Origin: Xenopus tropicalis
Taxonomy: Eukaryota; Chordata; Amphibia; Anura; Pipidae
Direction of reading: 5' to 3'
Assembly: GCF_000004195.4 (NCBI RefSeq)
Contig: NC_030677.2
Location: 195,328,372-195,392,371, forward strand
Length of the DNA: 64,000 nucleotides
Shown here: positions 44,200 to 56,024 of the stretch, piece by piece
Position numbering within the stretch: position 1 is the stretch's first letter
How the letters are laid out: the number at the start of each line of letters is the position of its first letter
The notes under the pieces: model-generated
The model's input: only the letters and a program-made list of their open reading frames with translations
The model's database searches: none
What the model was told of the DNA's origin: nothing
Program-made: the position numbers and the translations under genes

Positions 44200-45559
44200 G
44201 TAATCCAGAGACAGGACTAAGCTAGGTAGTTGAGCAGGCTTAGCTCCAATAAGGAGGATGGAGAGTTCAGTAGCTCACCCTGTCAAAACAAAGACTTTAT
44301 AAAACCCCCTTGGTGGGGGTACAGTGTGAGTGGCAGAGTAGCCAGACATGCAAGTGCAAGGCCAGGAAGGAATTCAGTTGGGAAGGAAGAGTACCACCAA
44401 TAGCTGAAGGTGTTAAATTCACTCAATTCTTGTTAACCACTGCAACAAATAAGATGTAAGTTTTATTTTTCTTACTTGAAGTAGACTGATCAAAGCCAAG
44501 AGCTGATTGGATGCAATGGGTACATGCATGCCAACATGATTTTTGTAGAACCAGACTAGAAAAAGTTCACAGAACAAATCTATCTGAATATTGTTCCTTA
44601 TTAAAAATACATTTTTATTTTGTGCAGATCCCTTGCCAATGTTTAGTATAATTTTTAACAACCTCCCTAAACATTTTGTAAATAGATTAATTTAAGTTTC
44701 AAAGAAAAACCTATGGCTCATTCCATATACATGTGGTTTAATTTACTTTTTTATGGGTAATGAGAAAGCTTTTAATGCCGGTGCTTATGTACATAAGAGC
44801 AGCTGAAATGGAAATTTAAATTACGCTGTTATTTTTGGACAGGTTCTTTCTAGATTCTGCTTCATGAGTTGGTTCTCCATTTACTGAGCAACTTTGTCAG
44901 ATCTCTCTGCGGTTAGAAATTAAAGCTTTGAGCCACAGAATAAATACTCTGATAATGGAAAAGCGAATGGCGAAAAGAGAAGCTCACTTATTAGCTTGGG
45001 AAGCAAATGAAGTAGGCAAAATAAACAATGGGGAATTCGTGAAACAGAGATCAATAATCCCCAAGGGCTGTTTGTTGCTATACCCACTTAATAGCTTTCT
45101 ACAGCGGTTCCCTGATACCTGACCACATCTGCTAGAGGCCCATTACAGAAAATAAAGATACAATATCACTGTGGCTAAAGCTAAGATGTTAGTTAAAAAG
45201 TACTTTTTTCTCTGTCCCACTGTAGTTCCATTTTTTGTTTTTTTTCATGACTCCAATCATGTGTGATATGTAATATGTGTGATATTAATGCACTAATATG
45301 ATACTGTAACATAGCAGCTTTAAAAAAGGTGTCCATAAAGTTCTACTATTTTATCTAAGTTGCTAGTTGACCTAGGCATACAGTTTGCTATTGGCCATTG
45401 GAGAAAGGAATTCTGGGGCCTTTCCTGTATTCAGGTTTGTAAAGCATGTGTAGCCATATGAGGGAAGCAAAGGGGATTGCTCAAGTTCCACAACAGTAAT
45501 TCAGTATTTAACCATTTATGGTCTGCTGTTTTGGTTGCTGTAGGTTACATACATGACCT
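44200..45559. other. Unique sequence; candidate conserved element at 44700-45120
   Basis: The 44700-45120 stretch is compositionally even, with words such as GGTTTAATTTACTTTTTTAT and TTAGAAATTAAAGCTTTGAG, and no sign of transposon ends. The frame at 44928-45122 is not recognised. Function is unknown. Confidence 0.2.
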
Positions 45560-45640
45560 CAAGAGGCAGCCCGCCAAATTGCCAGGGGTGGCAAAAAGCC
45601 GCTCCTGATAACTATAGGAGGTGAATTTCCAGTTTTTAAA
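45560..45640. repeat. Fragment of the GC-rich repeat family
   Basis: AATTGCCAGGGGTGGCAAAAA and GCCGCTCCTGATAACTATAG resemble the 12310-12575 family on the opposite strand. Confidence 0.4.
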
Positions 45641-45890
45641 ACTGTTACCTTATTCTTACCTATCCACCTAATTAGTCAGCCAAGTATTGCATTTTTGGGA
45701 TGATTGGTAAGTGTGTACACATTTTTTTTTTAATGTGCCTGAACACATGGCTAAGACTTGTGCTGAGAGTTTTCTTGTTCTTTAACCAGCAAATAATTGG
45801 TATTCTAATAAAAGAACTATCACAGAATCTTATTAACAGGGCATATACATCCCAGAACATATTTCTCTTTTACATATTCTTCAGCGAGCC

Positions 45891-46015
45891 ACCATTTTGT
45901 GATGTTAAGTGTGTCACTCACTGATCACCTGACAGGAAATAATCAGGTTCTAACGACAACACCATTTTGTCTGTCACTTACTGATCACCTGACAGGAAAT
46001 AATGCAGGTTCTAAC
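45891..46015 (+). repeat. Two-copy tandem duplication, about 60 bp
   Basis: ACCATTTTGT and CACTGATCACCTGACAGGAA with AATAATCAGGTTCTAAC occur at 45891-45954 and 45961-46015. A half-MITE related to 12105-12283 follows near 46085-46160. Confidence 0.8.
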
Positions 46016-46164
46016 ATCAGAAATAAGTGTAAAAGACACAGCTCTGTCCATTCACTGGCTAGGATGTATGTGTGTCCTTGGTTTGTGTGTGGGCACAAGG
46101 TAATCACTGACTGGTTGTCATGGGTTACTACCCATATGAACATTTGCCCAGTTTTAATGGTGTA

Positions 46165-47200
46165 TATGAGACTATACTATATATATATGCTACTAGATTA
46201 GGTTTCCGTCCACTTATTCTGTGTGAATGTGTCAAATGATGCAACCACTTAGTGAAGGCCAAGTACACCTATGATCTAACACATGGTAAAACCCAACTAG
46301 TAACTAAACTAAACAAAGGTTTAACTAGATCCCACAAGAGATGATGGAAACATCTTTTTGAAAAGCTAAAAGCATGTTAAAAAGGGGGGAAAAAAATAAC
46401 TGGATAAAGGTGGTATTTATAACTCTATAACTTTATGCCTACAGCCATGAACTTTATTTAGTGAATAAAAGCTGGAAGCTGAGAACCACAATTGAGTAGT
46501 TACCGACAGAATGAAAAAAATGCAGATATAATAAGAAATGCGTATGCATTAATATATAACTATCCAGCCGGAGGAACCTAGAGCAAAGTATAACTGATCT
46601 ATAATAATATCTCATTCATTTAATATCTCATCCTACTCCAGCTCCTGCTGAGGCTTCTGGGGATTCAGCTATAATCATTTAAATGTACATCACAGGGACT
46701 GAGACCCAGTCATCTTTGCCTCCATTTGTTCACTTGTTGAGCCCCTTCACCCACCCCTGCTCCTGTCATTTTCCCTGGGGCACAGGAGAAAGAATAACAG
46801 CTCGGTCTGTGCTTGCAATTTGGGTTAAAGCGATAAGCGGCCCCTTGATGCACCTCAAACTTCAGCCATCGGGGACATAAACTGACAGCTGGTTTATCCC
46901 AGCCAGGCTCACTCACTGGCAGCTTATCATACAGCTGCAGGAGAAACAATGTTACCTTAATTGCAGGGGGACACCACAAGGCTGTTAACGTGGCCCCAAG
47001 TGTATCACTCGCTGTGCTAGAATGAGAGGAATGATAGCAAAACTGTAAAACCAGCAAGTTAACATTTTGAAACATAATGCTCTATAGATAAGCTGCACTC
47101 ATCGAGGACAGGACTTTAGTTGTGCTACCATTAACCTCCAGCATTGTTTTTACTATTTTGTTGCTATAGCCAGCGCTTGCCCCAGTGCAGCTTATTTACA
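46165..47200. other. Unique sequence; candidate conserved element at 46600-47080
   Basis: No repeats are recognised. 46600-47080 is of balanced composition and includes words such as TATAATCATTTAAATGTACA and CTTAATTGCAGG. The 121-codon minus frame (46710-47075) shows no family signature. Confidence 0.2.
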
Positions 47201-47202
47201 TC

Positions 47203-47484
47203 CAGTGTTGCACTGGCCCACAGGGATACCAGGAAAATTCCCAGTGGGCCCAGGTGTCAGTGGGCCCTCTTGCTTCTAGCCATTTGGCCTAATTCATGGT
47301 GATTACTTATTTTTCTATGGGAACAAAGCAACTAAATATATAGGAGAATAGATTATAGTATGTAAAGATGAAGAAAACTAGGGAAATATAGAGACTGAGT
47401 AAGAAGTAGATGAAAAATACTTTGGAGAGTGGGCCCATGGTCTAAGGTTTTCTGGTGGGCCCCAGGGGTCCCAGTCCAACACTT
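47203..47484. mobile_element. hAT-like MITE (CAGTGTTGxACTGG)
   Basis: AGTGTTGCACTGGCCCAC and GGGTCCCAGTCCAACACT are inverted ends. The outer flanks TTTACATCC and TATTACATCC are similar, suggesting a decayed duplication. Confidence 0.65.
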
Positions 47485-47504
47485 ATTACATCCCTATGAC
47501 ATTC

Positions 47505-47700
47505 ACGAACACACTAGGAACCATTTTCATCAGAAGTCAATTAACCTGCCTTTATGCTTTCCGAATGTGGGAGGGAACAGAAATACATTGAAGAAACCCA
47601 CCCAGACATGGGGAGAGCATGCAAAATTCATACAGATTATCCCATGGCTGAAATCAAACTTAGGACCTCAGCGTTGCAAGGCAGCAGTCCTAACCAACAT
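47505..47700 (-). mobile_element. CR1/L2-clade LINE 3' segment, inverted
   Basis: GAAACCCACCCAGACATGGG, GAGAGCATGCAAAATTCATA and GCGTTGCAAGGCAGCAGTCC are the reverse complement of the block that starts 11500-11850. The 91-codon frame across it is spurious. Confidence 0.7.
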
Positions 47701-47704
47701 ATAA

Positions 47705-48077
47705 GCAGTTGTAAAAAACATTTATACTAAAGCAAATAAGATTTGTTTTTTTACTAAAAACTAGCGAAACATACTTTTTGGGCTTGACTCCATTGGTTTG
47801 GCCCTAATTCAATTGTGCCACTGCATGAATTAAGGCTACACTCATGTTTTATGAGGGACCAGCCCACAAGAGCAACCTGTATTAATCATAAGCCTAGGCT
47901 TAATATAATTAATAATATAATCTCCAATGTTAAAATCAACCCATCTAATGGTTTTACATGTCACCTATAACAAGCAGTAGTGTCTTTGTCGCTAGCGCTG
48001 CCACCCTGCTGGTATTTCACTAGCCTAGCCAGTAAAATATCAGTCATTTTGGGCCGGTATTTCAAATTTACAGGCAA
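47705..48077. other. No feature recognised
   Basis: AT-rich unique sequence before a microsatellite. Confidence 0.4.
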
Positions 48078-48083
48078 TGTATA

Positions 48084-48143
<60 letters not shown>

Positions 48144-48170
48144 TTATTTCTATATCTATATATAGAATTA
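48078..48170. repeat. (TA)n microsatellite
   Basis: About 60 bases of near-perfect TA repeats with an imperfect TATCTATATATAG tail. Confidence 0.95.
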
Positions 48171-48174
48171 TATA

Positions 48175-49200
48175 TTTAAAATCTCAGAAAGTTTACAAAA
48201 ATATTTTCATTTCTATGGTCCCTATTCCACATCATACAAAAAACAAATAAGCTCTGCAAATCTTATCTGCAAAATGGGCAATATGGAGTATCGACCCCAA
48301 GGCTTTATAGAAAAATCCAATTTTTGATAAGCTATCTTTCATAAAATGAAAATGTAAACAAACATGGGGTATAGTGCAGGCTGCACAAGTGGTTTACATC
48401 ATGAAATGAATGTGGGCCTCGGTTCGCTAAGTGCATATCAAGGAGGTCAAACAAATATGAAGTAGCTTCGGGTAATGTACTACACACAAAAGCGAAGCAT
48501 CTCAAAGGATTTTATTGAAAGTGTTACTAAGAGTGGCCAGAGTATGTCAGCAAGCAAACGTCCACATGAAACCCTTCTTTTGTTAAAATATGTGTTTCAT
48601 TTTTTAGTTTAAGCTTGGAGGTCCAGAGCCCACCTTAGATCTTAAAAAGGATACAGATATACAAAAACATTGGTGTATCAGCCATTCAGCTATAGTTTCA
48701 AGAGAGCAAAAGAGTGATAACCCCAAATATCCCCTCATGTGAACTTCAAGGTGAGCTTTGAGGTGCATCAAGGAGAGCAATCTAACCTTTATGTTGCCTC
48801 CCCAGGCAGGGTTAGTCCCACAGTTTGTAGACTTGCTCAGTAAGAATGAAGCCGCTACCAAAAGTGTTTTGAAGGGGTTTGCCACTAGGTGGTAATTTCT
48901 AGGCAAAAATAATTAAACAATGGATATAAATTATATGGTATTAAAATAAAGTGAAGCAAGCCTTACTTATATTAACAAATATTGATTCCCTTTATATTTT
49001 AAAATGGCTGTCCCATCATCTTGATTCATACTAAAATACTAATATGGATATATTTTTTTCCTAACTTTTCAAAAATCAGTATTTATTTCGGCACTCGTAC
49101 ATCCAGGTAACAGCTTGTCTGGGTACAGTCCATGTATGTATACAAACACCACCGTAGGAATCCACAATCACGCGACTCGTGAATCCAAAAGGTAATTGAT
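48175..49200. other. No feature recognised
   Basis: The minus frame at 48604-48906 (100 codons) has no family signature. No terminal repeats are visible. Confidence 0.35.
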
Positions 49201-49204
49201 TTGA

Positions 49205-49240
49205 AACCAAATGTTTCAACTGGCTCCCCAGTGCTACTGC
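49205..49240 (-). ncRNA. Hammerhead-like remnant, strongly degenerate
   Basis: The minus strand reads CACTGGGGAGCCAGTTGAAACATTTGG, keeping the GAAAC half but not the CUGANGA half. It is listed because four similar motifs occur in the window. Confidence 0.2.
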
Positions 49241-49319
49241 GCAATAAGCAAATCCCTTAAATGCAGCGTTTGGCTAACTCAAGGGCACTCAATAATCATA
49301 TATTTATATATATATATAT

Positions 49320-49781
49320 TGTGAACTGGTAACAGAAAAAGAGTTTGAAGGGAGGTATATTTCCCCTAGGTTCATATCCTACTCCCTTATGCATACCAGC
49401 CCGGAGTGGGTTAATTCCCCAAGGTAGTCTCACCTGGGGAATAGTTTGCAGGCTAGATCTACTAGCAACTCAGAGAGTGAGTGGCAGACAGACTGAGACT
49501 TGAAACAGAGGGTCTCGACCTGTGTGAAAAAGCTTGAAGTGCTGCTGGTTTTTTCCCCAACAAACAGGACTCTCTAAAGGTACAGTGGCTCTGTGGAGTT
49601 GTGGCAGGAAACCCAAGAGGGAAAGCACCCTGTGTATTAGTTAGAGCCCAAGTGTGCCAAGGGTTTTGTTCTCTTTTATTTTGTTTTTGCTCCTGTGTCT
49701 ATTACTGTACAAAATAAACTATTTATTCTTTATTTCTTTTATTCACCTAAAGAACTGTCTGTATGTCTGATCTCTCTCACA
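49320..49781 (+). mobile_element. Probable solo LTR
   Basis: It begins TGTGAACTGG and ends TCTCTCTCACA. A poly(A) signal AAAATAAACTATTTATTC sits near 49708-49725, followed by a short U5-like tail. No internal domain follows on either side. TA-rich flanks prevent a clear target duplication. Gypsy-type is my impression only. Confidence 0.55.
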
Positions 49782-49787
49782 AAATAT

Positions 49788-49825
49788 ACTTGAGAAATGT
49801 CTTAATAAGGACCAAAACGTTGGAT
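49788..49825 (+). ncRNA. Hammerhead-like motif, degenerate
   Basis: CTTGAGAAATGTCTTAATAA followed by GGACCAAAACGTTGG keeps the stem and CGTTGG side but has CAAAAC for GAAAC. It abuts the solo LTR. Confidence 0.3.
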
Positions 49826-49879
49826 TTTTTGTGCAATATGCGTGTAATAAAGGCATAAAAGTCTTTTTTAGAAGGGTGT

Positions 49880-50660
49880 GCCAGTCTGATAATATTTTGT
49901 AATATATAATTACTGATACAGATATAATTTACAGGATATTCATGGCTCTTATGTAATATATAATGTGTGTGGGTGTATATATATACAGTATATATATACT
50001 GTACTGTTATGTTGTAGTGTAACAACAAGTGAACCGTGGGTAAATTATACGTACTATTTTATTAGCTGCACAACAGTACTCCTGTGCTTTAGAACTTCTC
50101 TTCATTGTATGGACACAATCTATTTTGAAACTCAGATGGTGTGTACAGCTGCCAAAAATCTTATAAAGACTGCAACTCAATGGCTTAAACTACATTATAA
50201 TTATTATTACTATTGTTAAGGTGAAACAATCAATTAGCCGCATGTATAATGTTTCCTATCTACCGGAAAACAGACAGAGGGACTAAGGCAGAGGTTGCAT
50301 TATCTAAGACTTGAGTTCTCTCAAAGAGATTGTCAATAAATATATATATATATATTTATCAGTGGTGAATTTTTACTCACTAAAAACAAGATGGTAAATA
50401 ATGGTAGTAACACTACAGAGGAACAGCAGAAACACCTTCACATAGGATACCCCCTCCCCACTTTGTCCTCAGGGTGTTCTAAGAAGAAAACATCAAGCGA
50501 AACAATGTAAATATTTCCTTGTAGCTGCACAGAAATACCTATATGGTATGGAGACTAAACAAGCAAGGGGAAACAATTACAAGGTCTTGGGCAACAAATT
50601 GTTAGAAGGGCTGGAAAGAAAACAAGAAAACAAAGGAAATAGTAAACCGTATGTAGTAGA
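49880..50660. other. No gene; small TA microsatellites
   Basis: Short TATATA tracts near 49975-50000 and 50338-50357. The rest is unrecognised. Confidence 0.35.
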
Positions 50661-50665
50661 ATTAA

Positions 50666-50984
50666 GGTGGCCATACACGTGGCGATTTCGAATCTTACAA
50701 AGATCATACAATCGGTCACTAACCATTCAGGGCTGAAACGGCAGATAAGGAGGTAGAAACAATAGGATTTGTACCTCCTTCTGCCGATTCAGCCCTGAAA
50801 GCAGATTTTGATCAGGTGCCTTCTATGGCGCCCGATCAAAATCTTTTGACCTGGCCGATTGGCGAGTTGACCGATATAAGCAGCCTCCAGCGATATCGAT
50901 CGACTCGCCAACTTGCCATACACGCACCGAATATCGTACAAAACGGGGTTTCGTACGATATTATCGGTGCGTGTATGCCCAGCT
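50666..50984. mobile_element. Five-hairpin MITE, opposite orientation copy
   Basis: GGTGGCCATACACG and GTGCGTGTATGCCC bound it. Hairpins corresponding to D, C, B and A of 15321-15662 are in reverse order: about 50733-50797, 50802-50845, 50860-50910 and 50925-50975. The first hairpin is decayed. Confidence 0.75.
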
Positions 50985-51013
50985 TTAGGTCTAAAGCAAC
51001 TGGACTGAGTTGT

Positions 51014-51055
51014 CTAGAAAACGTTTCACTATTCATCTGAGTGACTTCTTCAGTT
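51014..51055 (-). ncRNA. Hammerhead-like motif, best preserved in the window
   Basis: The minus strand gives CTGAAGAAGTCACTCAGATG, then AATAGTGAAACGTTTTC. CTGAAGA fits the CUGANGA core, CACT/AGTG can pair as stem II, and GAAAC follows. An extra A between core and stem departs from the minimal consensus. A link to Penelope-like retroelements is from general knowledge. Confidence 0.4.
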
Positions 51056-51059
51056 CAAA

Positions 51060-52640
51060 CTAAAAAAGCCATTTGGATGAGTGGTGAAAAATAATTTAAA
51101 GGTGCCCTCAGTAAGAAAATGGAATCATACTTTGCATTATTAGATGTGGCCTGAACTGAAGACAGTAACAAATTCTTTCAGGAACACAGCAGTGTGAAGA
51201 TAGCGATGACTGACAAGAGAGCTGTCGGCACACGACTCACATATTGGCATGTTTATCAAGAACAAACAGACAATTCACTATAGTTCACCAGAAGATAACT
51301 CTACATATCTATTCATTTATGTAAGAATTCAGAGTTGCATTCTGCCAAATATGGCTAATTTTTTGTTCACCTCTTTTAAATGTCCCTAAATCCAATCCCA
51401 AGGACCCTCAGGAAAAGATTCCAGGACATTGTAAGCCCATATCAAACTCCCATTTTATAAAAGAGCATCAAAAGAGACAGAGATGAGTGGGCATGTCCTC
51501 CATGCTGCTCGTTCCAAATTCTATAATGAGTAAAAAATCCATAACTCTTTTTCCCAACCCACATCAGGCTTAGCTATTTTAGAAGCTTCCTTTGAGTGAT
51601 TAAGATGACCCAAAATCAGCAAAGTGAAGTTTTAGAAATGGCTTTGCTCTTATCAAAGCCTGATAAAAAAAAAACACTTTAAACTTTAGAGAACATATAA
51701 TAATTCCTGCACTGGGATTTTCCTGGCAAATGTTTAAACAAAGATACCAATCTACAGTCAATAAGTTACAGACACTGCAACAATTTCAGCGAATTTATCT
51801 GCCTGCGCCTATGGTAGCTTTGCAATATGCTTTGAAAGGAACAAAATGAGTACATACTGTTGCTGGGTTCTCTGTTATAGAAGCTTGCTGCTGTCATTTA
51901 TGTATCTTATCCAGCACGTCCAATGAAAAAGTTCTGTAAAACATGATTAGAGATACTCGGGTTATGTATTTAATACAATATACAGTAACCAATACGGAAC
52001 AGAACAAGTCAACTTTTGTAGCTCAGTTTCAAATCTTTCGCCCACAGTAAACATACATAACTTAAATATGAACTATAAACATTGCTACTACGTGCTGCTA
52101 TGTGCATCATCGTGACCAATCGCAATGAAAAATAAGCTCAACATGCTCATATGCACAATCACATGAATAAGATGGATCACGTCTCCAGAATTCCCTCTCT
52201 AGTCACAGATAGAGAAGAGATACCAAGAGAATATTTTATAAAGCATGAGTGTTGCTTGCGGCACAACATTCTTTTTAGTCTTTGGATATATAATGTTTCC
52301 TGCCCCAGATCTTTTTCAGCAGTAGCAACATTTTCTTGTGTTCTATCGGCGGATTATGCTTTTTTCACTTTAACTCGGCAAACGTTCCCACCTTATGACT
52401 CTCTGACTGTAACAGTGACACTGTCAATGCAACTTCGGCTCTTAAGAGAAACAGTGATCGCCTTAGGTGAACATGGGGTTTTGTTAAAGAAATGAAATAG
52501 CTACACTCCCGCTGGAGAGCTTTTTTTGATGTGTAATAAATGGGAATCTCGTTCTGAATTTATAATGCTTATTGTGCTGTGTTTTACTGCTGTAACAGTA
52601 ACCTATATTTATTACCAACTCAACACAAGGAGCTGGATAT
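51060..52640. other. Unique sequence; candidate conserved element at 52180-52500
   Basis: The first kilobase is AT-rich without elements. The 114-codon plus frame at 52151-52495 has no signature. That stretch is compositionally even and could be conserved non-coding sequence. Confidence 0.2.
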
Positions 52641-52651
52641 AGATGCCCTAA

Positions 52652-53035
52652 GCAGGCCATACACGCACCAATATAATCAGTATAATCAGTTTTTTTGGAC
52701 CATGTGTGGGCTGAATTATCTCCCCGATAATTTTCGCACCATGACGGTCGGTTGTTTAGTTGATTGGACAGGTTAGAAAATTTTATTTGCAGAACAATAA
52801 AATCTGTGTGTGTGTATCCTTGGGGGACCTACAATGCATTTCCAGGAAGTCACTTTCATACGATTGGTGTCTGCCAACTATTTCATGGTCAGACTATCCT
52901 CCCATTTGTTATTTTTAGGCCTTTACCTTACAATTCCAGTCTGAATGTTAGTTTTAGAATGATGCATTTAAATGTGAGATCGATATCCAAATGTTTGTGG
53001 GAAGAAGACTAAAAGCTGAACGTGTATGGCCACCT
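52652..53035. mobile_element. GGCCATACACG-family MITE, diverged
   Basis: CAGGCCATACACGCACC and GAACGTGTATGGCCACC are inverted termini. The interior is longer and lacks most of the hairpins of 15321-15662. Confidence 0.6.
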
Positions 53036-53227
53036 TTAGAGTTATGAATGACAACTCAGATAAGAATTGCCGTGGTGGTTAAATATAAAGGTAACAGCCC
53101 CCCTGGCAGTCAGTATTTTACATAAGTATGCTGTTTATTCATAATATTAACTTTTTCAAGTTTTTTTGGTGAACCTTGAGTCTTTAAGTTGTCTGCACTC
53201 CTCAACTTTTTCAGTTCAGGTCCCTGT

Positions 53228-53518
53228 TAGAGGTACAATCTTTGGTCAAGAAGCCCTTTGGAGGCAGAACCTTAAAGGTACAAACTTTGGTGAGGAAGCC
53301 CTTTTGGATGTACAACCTTTGGTGAGGAAGACCTTTGAAGGTACAACCTTTGGTCAGGAAGCCCTTTGGATGTACAACCTTTGGTGAGGAAGCCCTTTGG
53401 ATGTACAACCTTTGGTGAGGAAGTCATTTGGAGGTACGGCCTCGAAGGTTAAACCTTTGGTCAGGACACCCTTTGGAGGTACAACCTTGAAGGTAAAACC
53501 TTTGGTCAGGAAGCCCTT
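53228..53518 (+). repeat. 31-bp minisatellite, about 9 copies
   Basis: Unit words are GTACAACCTTTGGTGAGGAA and GCCCTTTGGAT. Flanking units are diverged (GGTACGGCCTCGAAGG). The frames at 53166-53387 and 53211-53408 run through it on opposite strands. Confidence 0.9.
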
Positions 53519-53529
53519 AGCTCATAACA

Positions 53530-54030
53530 AGGTAACGAGATTGGAAAATATTGCTTTTTAAAGTTAATCTCGAGTCTCGCCCTGTTTCTTCAAATTGAGA
53601 TTCCAGGTGTATCTAGGAGTGCAAGAAGGTATTATCTCCATTCTAACTGGCCTTTTGGTCAAGCCCCCTTGCCCCTGCCCCAACCCCCCACCCCCCAGGA
53701 TCACCAGCCCCACTGCTTAGTAACCACTGTCCTACACTTTTTGGCACCTAGCACACTGGCACCTTTTGCTCACAATTAAAACATAAAAGCAATAGTACAT
53801 GGCATACTGAATTATTTTACTGATATCCACACACGGATTTTCACTAGCAATCTGCCTACCAATCTGCATATAAGCAAAATTACTGACAGCAGCTGCAATG
53901 TAGCAGGAGCAGTAGTTTAAATACAGCTTAAGGCATGTTCTAAAAAACCTGGAACAAGCAATTCATAAAATAAAAGATAAAATCACACAAATTCATCGAC
54001 CTGCTGTAGTACAGCCCTGATTTCAACTTT
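53530..54030. other. No feature recognised; C-rich run near 53670-53700
   Basis: A CCCCAACCCCCCACCCCCCAG tract stands out. Nothing else is supported. Confidence 0.35.
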
Positions 54031-54044
54031 TGAACTTGCAACTT

Positions 54045-54310
54045 AAGGCGGATTTATCAACGTTCAAATTTAAATTTTTTTATTTTGCACTAAAACTCAC
54101 AAAATTTTATTTATGGTTCAAAAAGTTAAATGTCTGATGTTTGTTAAATGCAAAAAAATCCCAAAACTCAAATGTAAAACGTTTATCTAGAAGTCAATTG
54201 GAGTTGCCCTAGGCAAAGCCAATTTCGAGAGTTTTTCAAGTTTGTTAACTCACAAATTCGAGGTATTCACATTTTTTAATTCAAACAAATTTTTCATATT
54301 AATAAATAAG
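54045..54310. repeat. AT-rich dispersed repeat with ATTTATCAA end
   Basis: GCGGATTTATCAACGTTCAA at the left and TATTAATAAATAAGC at the right may be inverted ends. AGAAGTCAATTGGAGTTGCC inside resembles the 8420-8690 repeat in reverse. Confidence 0.45.
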
Positions 54311-54451
54311 CAAGCAATCTTGTCTAAAATGGAAGTTTATTTGAATTAAAAAACAATCTCAAATTCACAAGCTCGAAAAGTGATAAATGAAAATTGATAA
54401 AGCCCATAAGTGGATTCAACATCCACATCTACTAATGTATGAAAATCAGTA

Positions 54452-55105
54452 CAGGTATGGGATCCCTTAAACAGAAACCCATTATCCAGAAAGTTCAGAA
54501 TTACGGAAAGGCCTTCTCCCATAGACTCCATAATAAGTAAATAATATTAATTTTATAAAATGATTTCCTTTTTCTCTGTAATGATAAAACAGTTTTCTGA
54601 ATAAGGGATCTTTCCATTATTTAGATCTCCACACCTTAAGTCTACTAAAAATCATATAAATGTTAAATAAACCCAGAAGGATTGTTTTGCCTTCAATAAG
54701 GAATAATTAGTATCTTAGTTGGGATCAAGTACAGGTACTGTTTTATTATTACAGAGAAAAGGGAATCATTTAACCATGAAATAAACCCAATAGGGCTGTT
54801 CTGCCCCCAATAAGGGGTAATTATATCTTAGTTGGGATCAAGTACAGGTACTGTTTTATTATTACAGAGAAAAGGGAATCATTTAACCATTAAATAAACC
54901 CAATAGGGCTGTTCTGCCCCCAATAAGGGGTAATTATATCTTAGTTGGGATCCAGTACAGGGTACTGTTTTACTAATACAGAGAAAAAGGAAATAATTTT
55001 TAAAAATTAGAATTATTTGCTTATAATGACGTCTATGGGAGATGGCCTTTACCGAAGTCGGAACTTTCTGGATAATGGGTTTCTGGATAAGGGGTCCTAT
55101 ACCTG
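54452..55105. mobile_element. TA-flanked MITE with about three 113-bp units
   Basis: CAGGTATGGGATCCC and GGGTCCTATACCTG bound it; the left TA is at 54450-54451 and the right site is CA. Units span about 54690-54990. Subterminal CATTATCCAGAAAGTTC is mirrored near the right end. Confidence 0.85.
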
Positions 55106-55416
55106 CATTTCAATCTGAGCTGCAATTTATTAAAAGTCAAAAATGTTGACCTATGAAGTAGAGCACATCAATAAACCAAGGCAATATTTAGGTAAAAAAA
55201 CAGATATTTTTCATTGACTGAGCCTGAGCCGAATGCACTTTCCTGGAAAAGCATATGAGATGACTCATTCTGATTCTAATCCAGTATCGTCAAAATAGTA
55301 AATTGCTACCATAAATATGACAATTCATAATACAACTGCAACAACACTAGGGATTGATCAAAATTAATCAATCCATAATGGATATTAATAAATCAGATGA
55401 TATATATATATATATA

Positions 55417-55452
55417 CCTTGAAAAAGGTCCCAAAAGGGACCGAAACATCGG
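55417..55452 (+). ncRNA. Hammerhead-like motif with perfect stem
   Basis: CCTTGAAAAA, the perfect stem GGTCCC/GGGACC around AAAA, then GAAACATCGG. The 5' core (CTTGAAA) no longer fits CUGANGA, so it is a relic. Confidence 0.35.
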
Positions 55453-55629
55453 TTATACATGCAATACAATTGAGATTGTTTTGAACTTTGAGATTGTTTT
55501 ATAAGACCCTTGGTGCTGGTTGTGTTTTATTTTGTATCCCATGCACATGGGTGGCTATTTATTAGCATTTTGAAGTGAGGTGCTGTCGTGAGAATATTTT
55601 ATATACATATATATATATATATATATATA

Positions 55630-56019
55630 CAGGTATAGGACCGAATTACGGAAAGTCTGGGAAAGACTCCTTTTCCGGAATACCCTTGGTCCCGAGCATT
55701 CTGGATAATGATCCAGAATGCTCGGGACCAAGGGTATTCCGGATAAGGGGTCTTTCCATAATTAGGATCTCCATACCTTAAGTCTGCTAAAAATCAATAA
55801 AACATTAATTAACCCCAATAGGATTGTTTTGTATCCAATAAGGATTATTTATATCTTAGTTGGGATCAATTACAAGATACTGTTTTATTATTACAAAGAA
55901 AAAGGAAATCAGTTTTAAAATTCTGAATTATTTGATTGAAATGGAGTCTATGGGAGACGGGCTTTCTGTAATTCGGAGCTTTCTGGATAACGGTTTAAGG
56001 ATAAGGGGTCCGATACCTG
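55630..56019. mobile_element. TA-flanked MITE with a long internal palindrome
   Basis: CAGGTATAGGACC and GGTCCGATACCTG are flanked by TA at 55628-55629 and 56020-56021. It holds one diverged 113-bp-type unit and the palindrome at 55675-55742. Confidence 0.85.
55675..55742. repeat. Perfect palindrome, 32-bp arms, 4-nt loop
   Basis: Arms 55675-55706 and 55711-55742 are exact inverse copies (CCGGAATACCC...GGGTATTCCGG) around AATG. Confidence 0.95.
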
Positions 56020-56024
56020 TATAT

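Noticed and set aside
46710..47075. 121-codon minus-strand frame
   Set aside because: No family signature; the composition fits unique non-coding sequence.
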